A DNA stretch of 64,000 nt. Source: Nonomuraea muscovyensis. Its GTDB lineage: Bacteria > Actinomycetota > Actinomycetes > Streptosporangiales > Streptosporangiaceae. The translations under genes and the position numbers were made by a program. Below, one piece after another: positions 1 through 8,341 of the stretch. Position 1 is the first letter of the stretch. Each line of letters begins with the position of its first letter. A model generated the notes under the pieces. That model had not been told where the DNA came from, did not search any database, and saw nothing but the letters and a program-made list of their open reading frames with translations. The stretch is from contig NZ_JACHJB010000001.1 in the NCBI RefSeq assembly GCF_014207745.1, forward strand, positions 3,224,001 to 3,288,000. Reading direction: 5' to 3'.

Positions 1-1119
1 CGCGGTGTCGGCGGCCTCGCGGACGACGGGCTTGGCGTTGAACGCGATGCCCAGCCCGGCCACGGCGATCATGTCGAGGTCGTTGGCGCCGTCGCCGATG
101 GCCACGGTCTGGCTGATCGGCAGGCCCGCCTCACGGGCGAACCGCTCCAGCGCCCGCGCCTTGCCCGGCCGGTCGACGATCTCGCCGACGACCTTGCCGG
201 TGAGCCGCCCGTCGGCGATCTCCAGGACGTTCGCGGCCGAGTAGTCGATGCCCAGGTCCTCGACGAGCGCGTCGGTGATCTGGGTGAAGCCGCCGCTGAC
301 GATGGCGAAGCGGTAGTCGAGCCGCTTGAGCGTGCGGACGAGCGTGCGGGCGCCCGGGGTGAGCACGACCTCGCGGCGCACGTCAGCCAGCACCTCGACG
401 GGCAGTCCTTCGAGGAGCGCCACCCGGCGGCGCAGCGACTCGGCGAAGTCGATCTCGCCGCGCATGGCCTGACCGGTGACCCGGGCGACCTCCTCCAGGC
501 AGCCGGCGTGGGCGGCGAGCAGCTCGATGACCTCGCCCTGGATCAGGGTGGAGTCGACGTCCATGACGACCAGCCGCTTGGCCCGGCGCGAGAGGCCGGT
601 GCGCTGCACGGCCACGTCCACCTGGAGGGCGGCGGCCTCGGCGGCCAGCTCGACGCGGAGCGCGTCGGGGTTGGCGCCGGAGACGGACAGCTCGATGCAG
701 GTGACCGGCCACTGGGCGAGCCGTTCGATGCGGTCGATGTTGGCGCCGGCGGCGGAGATGCGGCCGGCGATGCCGGCGATCGCCGCGGGCTGGAGGGTCG
801 CGCCGAGCACGCTGACCGACAGGCGGCCGCGGCGGCGCTTCTCCTTGGCCTGGGAGCCGGTGGACAGCTCCACCTCCATGCCAAGGTCCTCGGCGACGTT
901 CTCGACGGCGGTCCACATGGCGCCGAGCGTGGTGCCCGTGCCGGTCGACGGGCCGCCCGCGTAGGCGACGAGCACGCCGAGGGTGAGCCGGCCCCGGATG
1001 ACGACCTGCTCGATGTCGGAGACGGTGACGGGGAAGCTCGACAGGACGGAGAAGAGCCGGGAGGTGACGCCTGGCCGGTCGGGCCCGGTGAGGGTGATCA
1101 GGAGCGTGCGCTGGTCCAC
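1..1119 (-). CDS. serB: Phosphoserine phosphatase SerB (3' end cut by window edge)
   Basis: The enzyme dephosphorylates O-phosphoserine in the last step of serine synthesis. The 373 residues present begin with an ACT-type regulatory region (about residues 4-170, including LLITLTGPDRPGVTS). A HAD phosphatase domain follows with the motif MDVDSTLIQGE; D187 and D189 are the expected nucleophile and acid/base. Later HAD motifs VSGGF and GDGANDLDM are also present. The GTG at 1119 is the only reasonable start, because no ATG lies in frame close upstream. The C-terminus lies beyond position 1. Family assignment is firm. Confidence 0.93.
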   Translation of the reverse strand, partial: MDQRTLLITLTGPDRPGVTSRLFSVLSSFPVTVSDIEQVVIRGRLTLGVLVAYAGGPSTGTGTTLGAMWTAVENVAEDLGMEVELSTGSQAKEKRRRGRLSVSVLGATLQPAAIAGIAGRISAAGANIDRIERLAQWPVTCIELSVSGANPDALRVELAAEAAALQVDVAVQRTGLSRRAKRLVVMDVDSTLIQGEVIELLAAHAGCLEEVARVTGQAMRGEIDFAESLRRRVALLEGLPVEVLADVRREVVLTPGARTLVRTLKRLDYRFAIVSGGFTQITDALVEDLGIDYSAANVLEIADGRLTGKVVGEIVDRPGKARALERFAREAGLPISQTVAIGDGANDLDMIAVAGLGIAFNAKPVVREAADTA

Positions 1120-1189
1120 ATCGTGCCACGCTACTGCGCCCGGAGGGGTGCTCGGGCGGCAGGGTGGTCGTTCGGGGCGTCCCGGCGGT

Positions 1190-2245
1190 TCAGGGGGAGA
1201 GCTGTGTCCCGGCGAGGATGAGATGCGTGTCGCCGAACTCGTGCCACAGGTACCCCTCCCGCAACGCCTCCTCGTAGGCCCGGGCGAGCGGGCCCGCCCC
1301 GGCGATCGCGGTCAGCATCATCAGGTGGCTGGACCGCGGCTCATGCAGGCCGGTGATCAGGCCGGTGACGGCCCGGACGCCGGTGCGCGGGGTGACGACG
1401 TGCCGGGTCCACCCGGCCGAGGCGGACACGAGCCCGTCGCCTCCCGCGGCGGTCTCCAGGGCGCGGACCACGGTCGTGCCGGCGGCCACCACCTGGCCGC
1501 CGTTCCGCCTGGTCAGGTTGACCAGCCGGGCCGTGGCCGCGGGGACGGCGTACCGTTCGGCGTAGGGCGGCTCGTCCTTCTCCGGCGAGGCGACGCCGGT
1601 GTGCAGCGTGATCGGCGCGAGCTGCACACCGCGCGCCACCAGCGCCGTCACGAGGCCGGCGCTGAACGGCCGGCCGGCGCTCGGCATCTCCGCGCTGCCC
1701 GGCACGGCCGCGAACACCGTCTGGTACGTCTCGATCGGCCAGTCGCGCGGCACGTACCCGTAGCGGATCGGCACCCCGTACGCCGCCAGGTACGCCTCCA
1801 CGTCCCGGTCGAGGCGGGCCCGCCACAGCCGGGGCGTCTCCCGCTCGATCAGCCGCAGCGTCGCCCGGCCGGGCAGGGGCAGCCACTCGCCGGGTTCGCC
1901 GCCGCCGTACGGCTCGGACGCGCTGGAGGTGCGGCGGCGCAGCTCGACCAGCCAGGTGCCGTCGTCCCGGGCGGTGGAGAAGTGCACGGCGAGCCGGTCG
2001 AGGCGGATGGCGGCGGGGAGCGTCGCCGAGTTGTTGACCACGACCAGGTCGCCCGGCGCCAGCAGGTCGGGCAGGTCGGTGAAGCGGTGGTGCTCCGGAG
2101 CTCGTCCGCCCCGGCTGACGAGCAGGCGGACCGCGTCGCGGGCCAGGCCGCGCGCCTCGGGCGGCTCGTGCGCGGCGAGCGCGGGCGGCAGGACGAAGTC
2201 GAAGGCGGGCTCCGCGGGCGGCCCGTCGCCGAGTGTCGTGGTCAT
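1190..2245 (-). CDS. queA: QueA-like S-adenosylmethionine:tRNA ribosyltransferase-isomerase
   Basis: A 351-residue protein of the QueA family, which transfers the ribosyl part of SAM to 7-aminomethyl-7-deazaguanine in tRNA to make epoxyqueuosine. Family landmarks include LLAPGDLVVVNNSATLPAA, SAGRPFSAGLV, LHTGVASP and HEFGDTHLIL. No tgt, queC/D/E/F or queG is visible nearby, and actinomycete copies of this family are divergent, so the substrate is inferred from family only. Its ATG overlaps the stop of the upstream SDR gene (ATGA), so the two are probably translationally coupled. Confidence 0.82.
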   Translation of the reverse strand: MTTTLGDGPPAEPAFDFVLPPALAAHEPPEARGLARDAVRLLVSRGGRAPEHHRFTDLPDLLAPGDLVVVNNSATLPAAIRLDRLAVHFSTARDDGTWLVELRRRTSSASEPYGGGEPGEWLPLPGRATLRLIERETPRLWRARLDRDVEAYLAAYGVPIRYGYVPRDWPIETYQTVFAAVPGSAEMPSAGRPFSAGLVTALVARGVQLAPITLHTGVASPEKDEPPYAERYAVPAATARLVNLTRRNGGQVVAAGTTVVRALETAAGGDGLVSASAGWTRHVVTPRTGVRAVTGLITGLHEPRSSHLMMLTAIAGAGPLARAYEEALREGYLWHEFGDTHLILAGTQLSP

Positions 2246-2898
2246 TGCAGGCTCACCCTGCCGCTGGCCGGGCGGGAGCGGACCAGGTCGCGCAGGGCGG
2301 CGGCGACCTTGGCCGGGTCGGCGGCTCCCGCGGCCTCCTCCACGCCGACGGCGTCGGCCAGCATGCGGGTGTTCATCTCGCCCGGGTCCGTCCACCAGAC
2401 GGCCAGCTCGGGCTCCTCGGCGGCGAGCACGTTCGAGAGCTGCTCCAGGGCCGCCTTGGTGGCGCCGTACCCGCCCCAGCCCGGGTAGGCGCCGGTGGCG
2501 GCGTCGGAGGTGACGTTGACGACGGCGCCGCGCCTGGCCCGCAGCGCGGGCAGCACGGCCTGGGTGAGCGCGAGCGGGGCGGTCACGTTCGTCTCCAGCA
2601 GCAGCTTGAACGCCTCCAGCGGGTAGCTCGCCAGCGGCGGCAGCGGCGTCACGCCCAGCGCGCTCGCGTTGTTGACGAGCAGGTCCAGCTCGGGCACGGC
2701 GAGCGAGAGGCGTTCGACGTGGGCGGGATCGGTCACGTCCCCGGGCAGGGCGGTGGCGCCCAGCTCGGCGGCGGCCCGCTCCAGGTCGTCGTGCCCGCGG
2801 GCGGTGAGGACGAGGCTCCAGCCCGCGTCGGCCAGTGACCGCGCGAGGGCCAGGCCGAGCCCGCGGGAGGCGCCGGTGATGAGTGCGGTGTTCGTCAT
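2242..2898 (-). CDS. Short-chain dehydrogenase/reductase (SDR)
   Basis: A 218-residue classical SDR, an NAD(P)-dependent oxidoreductase of unknown substrate. The cofactor loop TGASRGLG begins at residue 8, and NNAS and the catalytic YGATK follow. The protein ends soon after the core fold, a little shorter than most SDRs. The start is the ATG at 2898 directly before TNTALITGASRG; a longer in-frame extension to 2931 adds only arginine-rich residues. It overlaps the following QueA-like gene by 4 bp, so both likely share a transcript. Substrate not predictable. Confidence 0.85.
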   Translation of the reverse strand: MTNTALITGASRGLGLALARSLADAGWSLVLTARGHDDLERAAAELGATALPGDVTDPAHVERLSLAVPELDLLVNNASALGVTPLPPLASYPLEAFKLLLETNVTAPLALTQAVLPALRARRGAVVNVTSDAATGAYPGWGGYGATKAALEQLSNVLAAEEPELAVWWTDPGEMNTRMLADAVGVEEAAGAADPAKVAAALRDLVRSRPASGRVSLQ

Positions 2899-3019
2899 GG
2901 CTCGACGGTAGGAACGCCGCGTGGACCGCACATCGGGCGTCGGGCCGGGCCGGGAGTGGGCACTTCGTCCTAGGACCGCCGGCCCTGGTGGTTCGCGGGG
3001 AGCACCCTAGAGTGGGGGC

Positions 3020-4138
3020 GTGATGGCGGAGGAGCGGGAGGAGATCCTGCAGGCGGTGAGTTCGGCGGTGCTCGCCGTGACCCGGCACCTGTCGGTGCGC
3101 GAGGTGCTGCAGGTCATCGTCCGCTCGGCGCAGCGGCTGCTGGACGCGCGCTACGCCGCGCTGGGGGTGCCGGACGACGACGGGGCGTTCGCGGAGTTCG
3201 TCGCCGAGGGCATCACCGACAAGCAGTGGGAGGCGATCGGGCCGCTGCCCCGGCAGCACGGCATGCTCGGCGCGATGCTGCGCGAGGGAGCCCCGGTGCG
3301 GCTGCCGGACCTGTGCGAGGATCCCCGGTTCGAGTACTGGCCGAAGGCGCACCCGGTGATGAAGGACTTCCTGGGCGTGCCGATCCGCGACGGCGACGAG
3401 GTCCTCGGCATCATCTTCCTGACCAACAAGCGCACCGAGGGCGGCTTCACGGCCGACGACCAGGACCTGCTCACGCTGTTCGCCGCGCACGCCGCCATCG
3501 CGCTGACCAACGCCCGGCTGTACGAGCGCGGGCGCGAGCTGGCCATGCTGGAGGAACGCAACCGGGTGGCCCGCGAGTTGCACGACGCGGTCACCCAGAA
3601 GCTGTTCTCGCTCCGGCTGTCGGCGCAGGCCGCCGCGACGGTGCTGGACCGCGACTCGGCCCGGGCCGCCGCCGAGCTCGAACGGGTCCAGCGCCTGGCG
3701 GGCGAGGCGCTGGCCGAGCTGCGCGCCGTGATCGTCGAGCTGCGTCCGGCGGAGCTGGACCGCCACGGGCTGGCCGAGACGCTGCGCAAGCACGTGCGCC
3801 TGCTCGACCGGCTGCATCCGGTCCGGGTCACGTTCGACTGCGAGGGGCTGCCCGCGCTCGACCCGGCCGTGGAGGTGGCGGTGCTGCGGGTGGCGCAGGA
3901 GGCGCTGCACAACGCGCTGCGGCACGCGGAGGCCGCCGGGGTGTCGCTGTGGCTCGGCCACGAGGCCGGCAGGCTGGTGATGTCGGTGCGCGACGACGGC
4001 AAGGGTTTCGACCAGGCGGCCTCGCGTGGCCTGGGGCTGGTGTCGATGCGCGAACGGGCGGAGTCGGTGGGCGGGGTCATGAGCGTGGAGTCGGCCCCCG
4101 GCGAGGGGACGGCGGTCCGCGTGGAGGTGAGCGTGTGA
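3020..4138 (+). CDS. GAF-domain sensor histidine kinase (NarL/DesK type)
   Basis: A 372-residue sensor kinase without membrane segments. An N-terminal GAF domain (about residues 20-165) is followed by the HisKA_3 dimerisation helix with phospho-acceptor H188 in ARELHDAVTQ. The C-terminal HATPase_c domain shows DDGKGFD and GLGLVSMRERA. It should autophosphorylate in response to a cytoplasmic ligand or redox signal sensed by GAF. It overlaps the downstream response regulator gene by 4 bp (GTGA), so the two form a cognate two-component pair. The start is GTG at 3020, followed directly by ATG. Confidence 0.92.
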   Translation: MMAEEREEILQAVSSAVLAVTRHLSVREVLQVIVRSAQRLLDARYAALGVPDDDGAFAEFVAEGITDKQWEAIGPLPRQHGMLGAMLREGAPVRLPDLCEDPRFEYWPKAHPVMKDFLGVPIRDGDEVLGIIFLTNKRTEGGFTADDQDLLTLFAAHAAIALTNARLYERGRELAMLEERNRVARELHDAVTQKLFSLRLSAQAAATVLDRDSARAAAELERVQRLAGEALAELRAVIVELRPAELDRHGLAETLRKHVRLLDRLHPVRVTFDCEGLPALDPAVEVAVLRVAQEALHNALRHAEAAGVSLWLGHEAGRLVMSVRDDGKGFDQAASRGLGLVSMRERAESVGGVMSVESAPGEGTAVRVEVSV

Positions 4139-4755
4139 TCCGGGTGCTGATAGCCGACGACCATCCGGTGGTGCGGCAGGGGCTGCGTACGTTCCTCGAC
4201 CTGCAGGACGACATCACGGTCGTGGGGGAGGCGGGTGACGGGGCCGAAGCGGTCGAGCTGGTCGGCGAGCTGGCGCCCGACGTGCTGCTGCTCGACCTGA
4301 AGATGCCGGTGCTGGACGGGCTCGGAACTCTGGAGATGCTGTCGGGCACCGCGACCCGGGTGGTCGTGCTCACGTCGGTGAGCGAACCGTCGGACGTGGG
4401 GCCGGCGATGCGGGCCGGGGCCTCGGGGTTCCTCTACAAGGACGTGGACCCGCCCGCGCTGGTGCAGGCCGTACGGGCCGTGTACGGCGGGCAGGTGCTG
4501 CTCGCGCCGGAGGCGGCCGAGGCGATGCTGGCCGGTGGCGGAGGCGGCGGGGCGCCCGCGCCGGTGCCGCTGACCGAGCGCGAGCGGGAGGTGCTCACGC
4601 TCATCGCGGCCGGGCGGTCGAACCGCGAGATCGCCAGGAGCCTGGTCGTCGCGGAGAAGACGGTCAAGACGCACGTCTCCAACGTGCTGATGAAGCTCGG
4701 TGTCCAGGACCGCACCCAGGCCGCCCTGTACGCGGTGCGGCACGGCCTGGCCTGA
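4135..4755 (+). CDS. NarL/LuxR-type response regulator
   Basis: A 206-residue response regulator. The receiver domain (about 1-118) has acidic residues D8 and D9, phospho-acceptor D54 in LLLLDLKMP, a conserved T/S position in VVVLTSV, and K in FLYKDV. A glycine-rich linker leads to a C-terminal LuxR helix-turn-helix (LTEREREVLTLIAAGRSNREIA). It begins with GTG overlapping the stop of the GAF kinase gene, so the kinase upstream is its likely partner. Target genes are unknown. Confidence 0.93.
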   Translation: MIRVLIADDHPVVRQGLRTFLDLQDDITVVGEAGDGAEAVELVGELAPDVLLLDLKMPVLDGLGTLEMLSGTATRVVVLTSVSEPSDVGPAMRAGASGFLYKDVDPPALVQAVRAVYGGQVLLAPEAAEAMLAGGGGGGAPAPVPLTEREREVLTLIAAGRSNREIARSLVVAEKTVKTHVSNVLMKLGVQDRTQAALYAVRHGLA

Positions 4756-4761
4756 GCCCGG

Positions 4762-5490
4762 TCAGGCGCTGCGCAGGGGCTCGAAGATGGCGTGGTGGGC
4801 GGCCACGGTCGCCCGCCGTACCGACCGGTCCAGCGCGCGCAGCGCGTCGCCGCGGGCCGCGAGCTGCGCCGAGGTCAGCCCCCGGTCGTCGGCCAGCCGC
4901 AGCACGGTCGCCAGCCGCGCGGCCAGCGACGCGACCCGGTGCGCCCGCGCGGGGTAGCCGGGAGCCAGGCCGGTGTCGCCGGGGGCGCCGCCGGGCAGCC
5001 GCTCAGGCCGGCCCTGCGCCGGGCCCTCGACGGAGGCCAGCGCCTCGGTCGCCGACCTCATCACGGCCGACAGCTCCTGCTCGGCCTCGGCCAGGGACGG
5101 CAGGTCGTGCCTGACGGGTCCGGCCTCGTACACGGTCAGCCGCACCCCGGCGTACGAGGAGCCGCGCCGGTCGGGTGCGGGCACGAGCCCGAGGCGGCGG
5201 TCGGGCAGCACGACGACGACGGCCTCGCCCGCGTCGACGGCGGCCGAGTTGAACTCCGGCGGCCCGGAGAGCCCGAGCGGGTCGCCGGGCGCCGGCAACG
5301 CCAGCCGGAACTCGCTCAGGCCGTCGGCGCGCAGGCCGGCGAGGTAGCCGCGCAGCGGCACCTCGCCCGCGACCGTGGGTCCGCCGGCCACCTCGACGCG
5401 GTCGGCGGCCTCGTCGAGACCCACGTGACCGGCCAGCCAGGCGTTGCCCCAGGCGACCAGGACAGGAGAGACAGTCGATTCAGGGCGCAC
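4762..5490 (-). CDS. Conserved hypothetical actinomycete protein
   Basis: A 242-residue soluble protein with no domain I can name. It has an acidic N-terminal half and an alanine/arginine-rich C-terminal helical half containing RVASLAARLATVLRLADD and ARGDALRALDRSVRRA. No signal peptide or membrane helix is visible. It is convergent with the two-component operon and divergent from the ABC ATPase gene at 5559. The coding pattern is strong, but the function is unknown. Confidence 0.7.
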   Translation of the reverse strand: MRPESTVSPVLVAWGNAWLAGHVGLDEAADRVEVAGGPTVAGEVPLRGYLAGLRADGLSEFRLALPAPGDPLGLSGPPEFNSAAVDAGEAVVVVLPDRRLGLVPAPDRRGSSYAGVRLTVYEAGPVRHDLPSLAEAEQELSAVMRSATEALASVEGPAQGRPERLPGGAPGDTGLAPGYPARAHRVASLAARLATVLRLADDRGLTSAQLAARGDALRALDRSVRRATVAAHHAIFEPLRSA

Positions 5491-5558
5491 CGGTCCACGA
5501 TATGCGCTCGCCCTGCAATAGGTTTGACCCGAGCGTTCTCCTGAAGGAGGGATCCGGA

Positions 5559-6347
5559 ATGGGTGGTCAGGTGCTGCGGCTCCAGGACGTGGTCGTCAGG
5601 CGCGACGGAGCGGCCCTGCTGCGCGGCATCGACTGGGAGGTCAACGCGGACGAGCGTTGGGTCGTGGTCGGGCCCAACGGCGCGGGCAAGACGACGTTGC
5701 TGCAGGTGGCGAGCACGCTGCTCCATCCCAGCGAGGGCGTCGTCGAGGTCCTCGGCGAGCGCCTGGGCCAGACCGACGTGTTCGACCTGCGACCGCGCAT
5801 CGGGCTGGCGAGCGCGGCGCTGGCCGAGCGCATCCCGCCCGAGGAGAAGGTCATCGACCTCGTGCTCACCGCGTCCTACGGCATCATGGGCCGCTGGACG
5901 GAGGAGTACGACTCCAACGACGTCACCCGGGCCGTCGAGCTGATCGACATGCTCGGCGCCGCCCACCTGATCCGGCGGCGGTTCGGCACCCTGTCGGAGG
6001 GGGAGCGCAAGCGGGTGCAGATCGCCCGTGCCCTCATGCCCGACCCCGAGGTGCTGCTGCTCGACGAGCCGGCCGCGGGGCTCGACCTGGGCGGCCGCGA
6101 GGACCTGGTGCGCCGCCTGACGGTGCTGGCCCAGGACTTCCGGTCGCCGACGCTGGTGCTGGTCACGCACCACGTGGAGGAGGTGCCGAGCGCGTTCACG
6201 CACGGGCTGCTGCTGCGCAACGGCTCGGTGGTGGCGCAGGGGCCGCTGGACCAGGTGATGACGGCCGACAACCTGTCGCGGACGTTCGGGTTGCCGCTCT
6301 CGCTCGACCGCAGCGCCGAGGGCCGCTGGTACGCCCGCGCCCTGTGA
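5559..6347 (+). CDS. ABC transporter ATP-binding protein without a permease
   Basis: A 262-residue ABC ATPase. Walker A is GPNGAGKT (about residues 38-45), the signature is a modified LSEGERKR, Walker B is LLLDEP, and the H-loop lies in LVTHHVEE. No permease gene is next to it, so it may serve a distant permease or act as a non-transport ABC ATPase. The start is ATG at 5559: a strong GAAGGAGG ribosome-binding site sits at 5543-5550, which rules out the in-frame ATG further upstream at 5502. Confidence 0.88.
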   Translation: MGGQVLRLQDVVVRRDGAALLRGIDWEVNADERWVVVGPNGAGKTTLLQVASTLLHPSEGVVEVLGERLGQTDVFDLRPRIGLASAALAERIPPEEKVIDLVLTASYGIMGRWTEEYDSNDVTRAVELIDMLGAAHLIRRRFGTLSEGERKRVQIARALMPDPEVLLLDEPAAGLDLGGREDLVRRLTVLAQDFRSPTLVLVTHHVEEVPSAFTHGLLLRNGSVVAQGPLDQVMTADNLSRTFGLPLSLDRSAEGRWYARAL

Positions 6348-6433
6348 CGTGCGGGTGGTTCGCGCGCCCGGGTGCCGTGATCTGCCCGGGGCCGCTGTGC
6401 TGACGGCGCCGGGCGGCGTCTAGGCTACGGCGG

Positions 6434-7189
6434 GTGACGATCTGGGAAGTACTGGCCGTGTGCGCGGCGGGGGTCGCGGCCGGGGCCATCAACGCGGTCG
6501 TCGGCTCCGGTTCGCTGATCACCTTTCCGACCCTCGTCGCGGTGGGCGTCGACCCGGTCGTGGCGAACGTGTCCAACAACATCGGCCTGGTCCCCGGGTC
6601 GTTCACGGGTGCCTACGGCTACCGCGAGGAGCTGAAGGGTCAGCGTGACCGGCTGGTCCGCCTGGGCGTGGCCTCGTGCCTGGGTTCGGCCATCGGCGGC
6701 GTCCTGCTGCTCTCCCTGGACCCGGGTGTCTTCCAGGTCGTGGTGCCGGTGCTGATCGCCGTGGCCTGCGTGCTGGTGGTGGTGCAGCCGCGGCTGAGCG
6801 CCCGGCTGGCGGCCGGGCGCCCGCACGCGGACTCGCACGGCGGGGTGGCGCTCTGGCTGGGCGTGTTCGGCGCCGGCATCTACGGCGGCTACTTCGGCGC
6901 CGCCCAGGGCGTGCTGCTCATCGGGCTGCTCGGCAGCTTCCTCAGCGAGCACCTCCAGCGGGTGAACGCCGCCAAGAACGTGCTGTCGCTCATCGTCAAC
7001 TTCACCGCCGCCGTCATATTCACGGTGGTGGCCGAGGTCGACTGGTGGGCGGTGCTGGCGGTGGCGCTGGGGGCGATGGCGGGCGGGTTCGTGGGGGCGA
7101 AGGTGGGCCGGCGCATCCCGGCGCCCGTCCTGCGTGGCGTGATCGTTGCCGTGGGGATCATAGCGATTGTCAAACTGGTGTACGGATAA
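6434..7189 (+). CDS. TauE/SafE-family membrane permease
   Basis: A 251-residue integral membrane protein with about eight hydrophobic segments. It has the duplicated TauE/SafE pattern: GAINAVVGSGSLITFPTL in the first repeat and GGYFGAAQGVLLIGLLG in the second. Members export sulfite, sulfoacetate or other organic anions; the substrate here is unknown. A GTG start at 6434 is used. The small gene at 7208 follows 18 bp later and may be co-transcribed. Confidence 0.88.
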   Translation: MTIWEVLAVCAAGVAAGAINAVVGSGSLITFPTLVAVGVDPVVANVSNNIGLVPGSFTGAYGYREELKGQRDRLVRLGVASCLGSAIGGVLLLSLDPGVFQVVVPVLIAVACVLVVVQPRLSARLAAGRPHADSHGGVALWLGVFGAGIYGGYFGAAQGVLLIGLLGSFLSEHLQRVNAAKNVLSLIVNFTAAVIFTVVAEVDWWAVLAVALGAMAGGFVGAKVGRRIPAPVLRGVIVAVGIIAIVKLVYG

Positions 7190-7207
7190 ATTCCCGCTCT
7201 TCTGGGT

Positions 7208-7438
7208 ATGAATCTGGACATGAAGGGTGATCGGGTGGAGATCGTCATCGACGCGGGCGGCACCCCGCGAACCTACGAGGTCATCGCCACCCGCGCGGGT
7301 CGTCGCGTCGAGGTGGCCACGCGGCGGGGTCTGGTCGAGGTGAGCGAGGTGACCCGCGGCGGCACGGCCGTACGGACCGCACGGTTCATGTCCAGCCGCA
7401 TCCTCGCGCTGGTGGAGCACCCCGCCGACGAACACTGA
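7208..7438 (+). CDS. Small conserved hypothetical protein
   Basis: A 76-residue soluble basic protein rich in short beta-type segments (RVEIVIDAGG, TYEVIATRAGRRVEVATRRG). No known motif is recognised. It lies 18 bp after the TauE/SafE gene on the same strand. Codon use matches its neighbours, which supports a real gene. A second in-frame ATG at 7220 is an alternative start. Confidence 0.6.
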   Translation: MNLDMKGDRVEIVIDAGGTPRTYEVIATRAGRRVEVATRRGLVEVSEVTRGGTAVRTARFMSSRILALVEHPADEH

Positions 7439-7468
7439 CGAACGCCGGATACGACGGGCGGGGCGGCC

Positions 7469-8323
7469 CTACCGGAAGTCGGCGACGTGGTCGCCCGCCC
7501 ACTGCCGGAACGTCAGCGCCCGCCTACCCAGCAGCCGCTGCACCGTGTCCGTGACGCGCTCCGGCGTGCCGGCGAACGACGCCCACGCCGCGAGCGCGTC
7601 GTCCACGGCCTCCGGGTCTCCCCAGGCCGCCAGCAACTCCTCGCGGGCCGCCGCCGGCGGCGGCTCCTCCCAGCGCACCTCGCGCCCGACGACCTCGCCG
7701 ATGATCCGCGCCTGGTCCGCCCGGGTCACCGCCTCCGGCCCGCTGATCGTGTACGCGGCGCCGCCGTGCCCGGCGGAGGTGAGCACGTGCACGGCCACGG
7801 CCGCGACGTCGCGCTCGTGGACGGGCGACCGCGCGGCCGTCCCGTACGGCAGGCGCACCACGCCCCGGCGCACCTGGCCGGCCCAGCCGAGGGTGTCCGC
7901 GGCGTACCCGGTGGGCCGCAGGAACGTCCACGGCACCCCCGCCCCCCGGATGTGCCGCTCGGTCTCCCGGTGGACGGCGTGGTCGCCGGACAGGTAGATG
8001 ATCCGGCGGGCGTGCCTGGCGACGGCCGCGACCACCGGGCCGGCGGTCGCCGCGGCGGAGTCCGGCCAGGGCGGGTCCTGCCGGGGCGGGCCCGGCCAGG
8101 TCGGGAACGGCCAGGCCAGGAGCACGGTCTCCACGCCGCGCAGCGCGGCCTCCAGCGTCTCCGGCGCCGTCAGGTCGCCGCCGGTCACCTCGACGCCCTC
8201 CGGCAGCCGGGCCCGGGACGGGTCGCGGACCAGCGCGCGGACCGCGAGACCCGCCTCGGTCAGCTGGGTGACGACGTGCCTGCCCACGTCACCGGTCGGT
8301 CCGGTCACGAGAAACTCGCCCAT
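7469..8323 (-). CDS. NmrA-like NAD(P)-binding protein
   Basis: A 284-residue atypical SDR of the NmrA/HSCARG type. The N-terminal dinucleotide-binding motif is VTGPTGDVGRHV, and the middle contains a phosphate-binding arginine region (VRDPSRARL). The usual active-site YxxxK is absent, as is common in this subfamily, which acts as NAD(P)H sensor or quinone reductase. Substrate unknown. It is followed 18 bp downstream on the same strand by nothing related; the DUF2231-Rieske gene lies just upstream and may share a transcript. Confidence 0.83.
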   Translation of the reverse strand: MGEFLVTGPTGDVGRHVVTQLTEAGLAVRALVRDPSRARLPEGVEVTGGDLTAPETLEAALRGVETVLLAWPFPTWPGPPRQDPPWPDSAAATAGPVVAAVARHARRIIYLSGDHAVHRETERHIRGAGVPWTFLRPTGYAADTLGWAGQVRRGVVRLPYGTAARSPVHERDVAAVAVHVLTSAGHGGAAYTISGPEAVTRADQARIIGEVVGREVRWEEPPPAAAREELLAAWGDPEAVDDALAAWASFAGTPERVTDTVQRLLGRRALTFRQWAGDHVADFR

Positions 8324-8341
8324 GACCTCGACCGTAGGATC

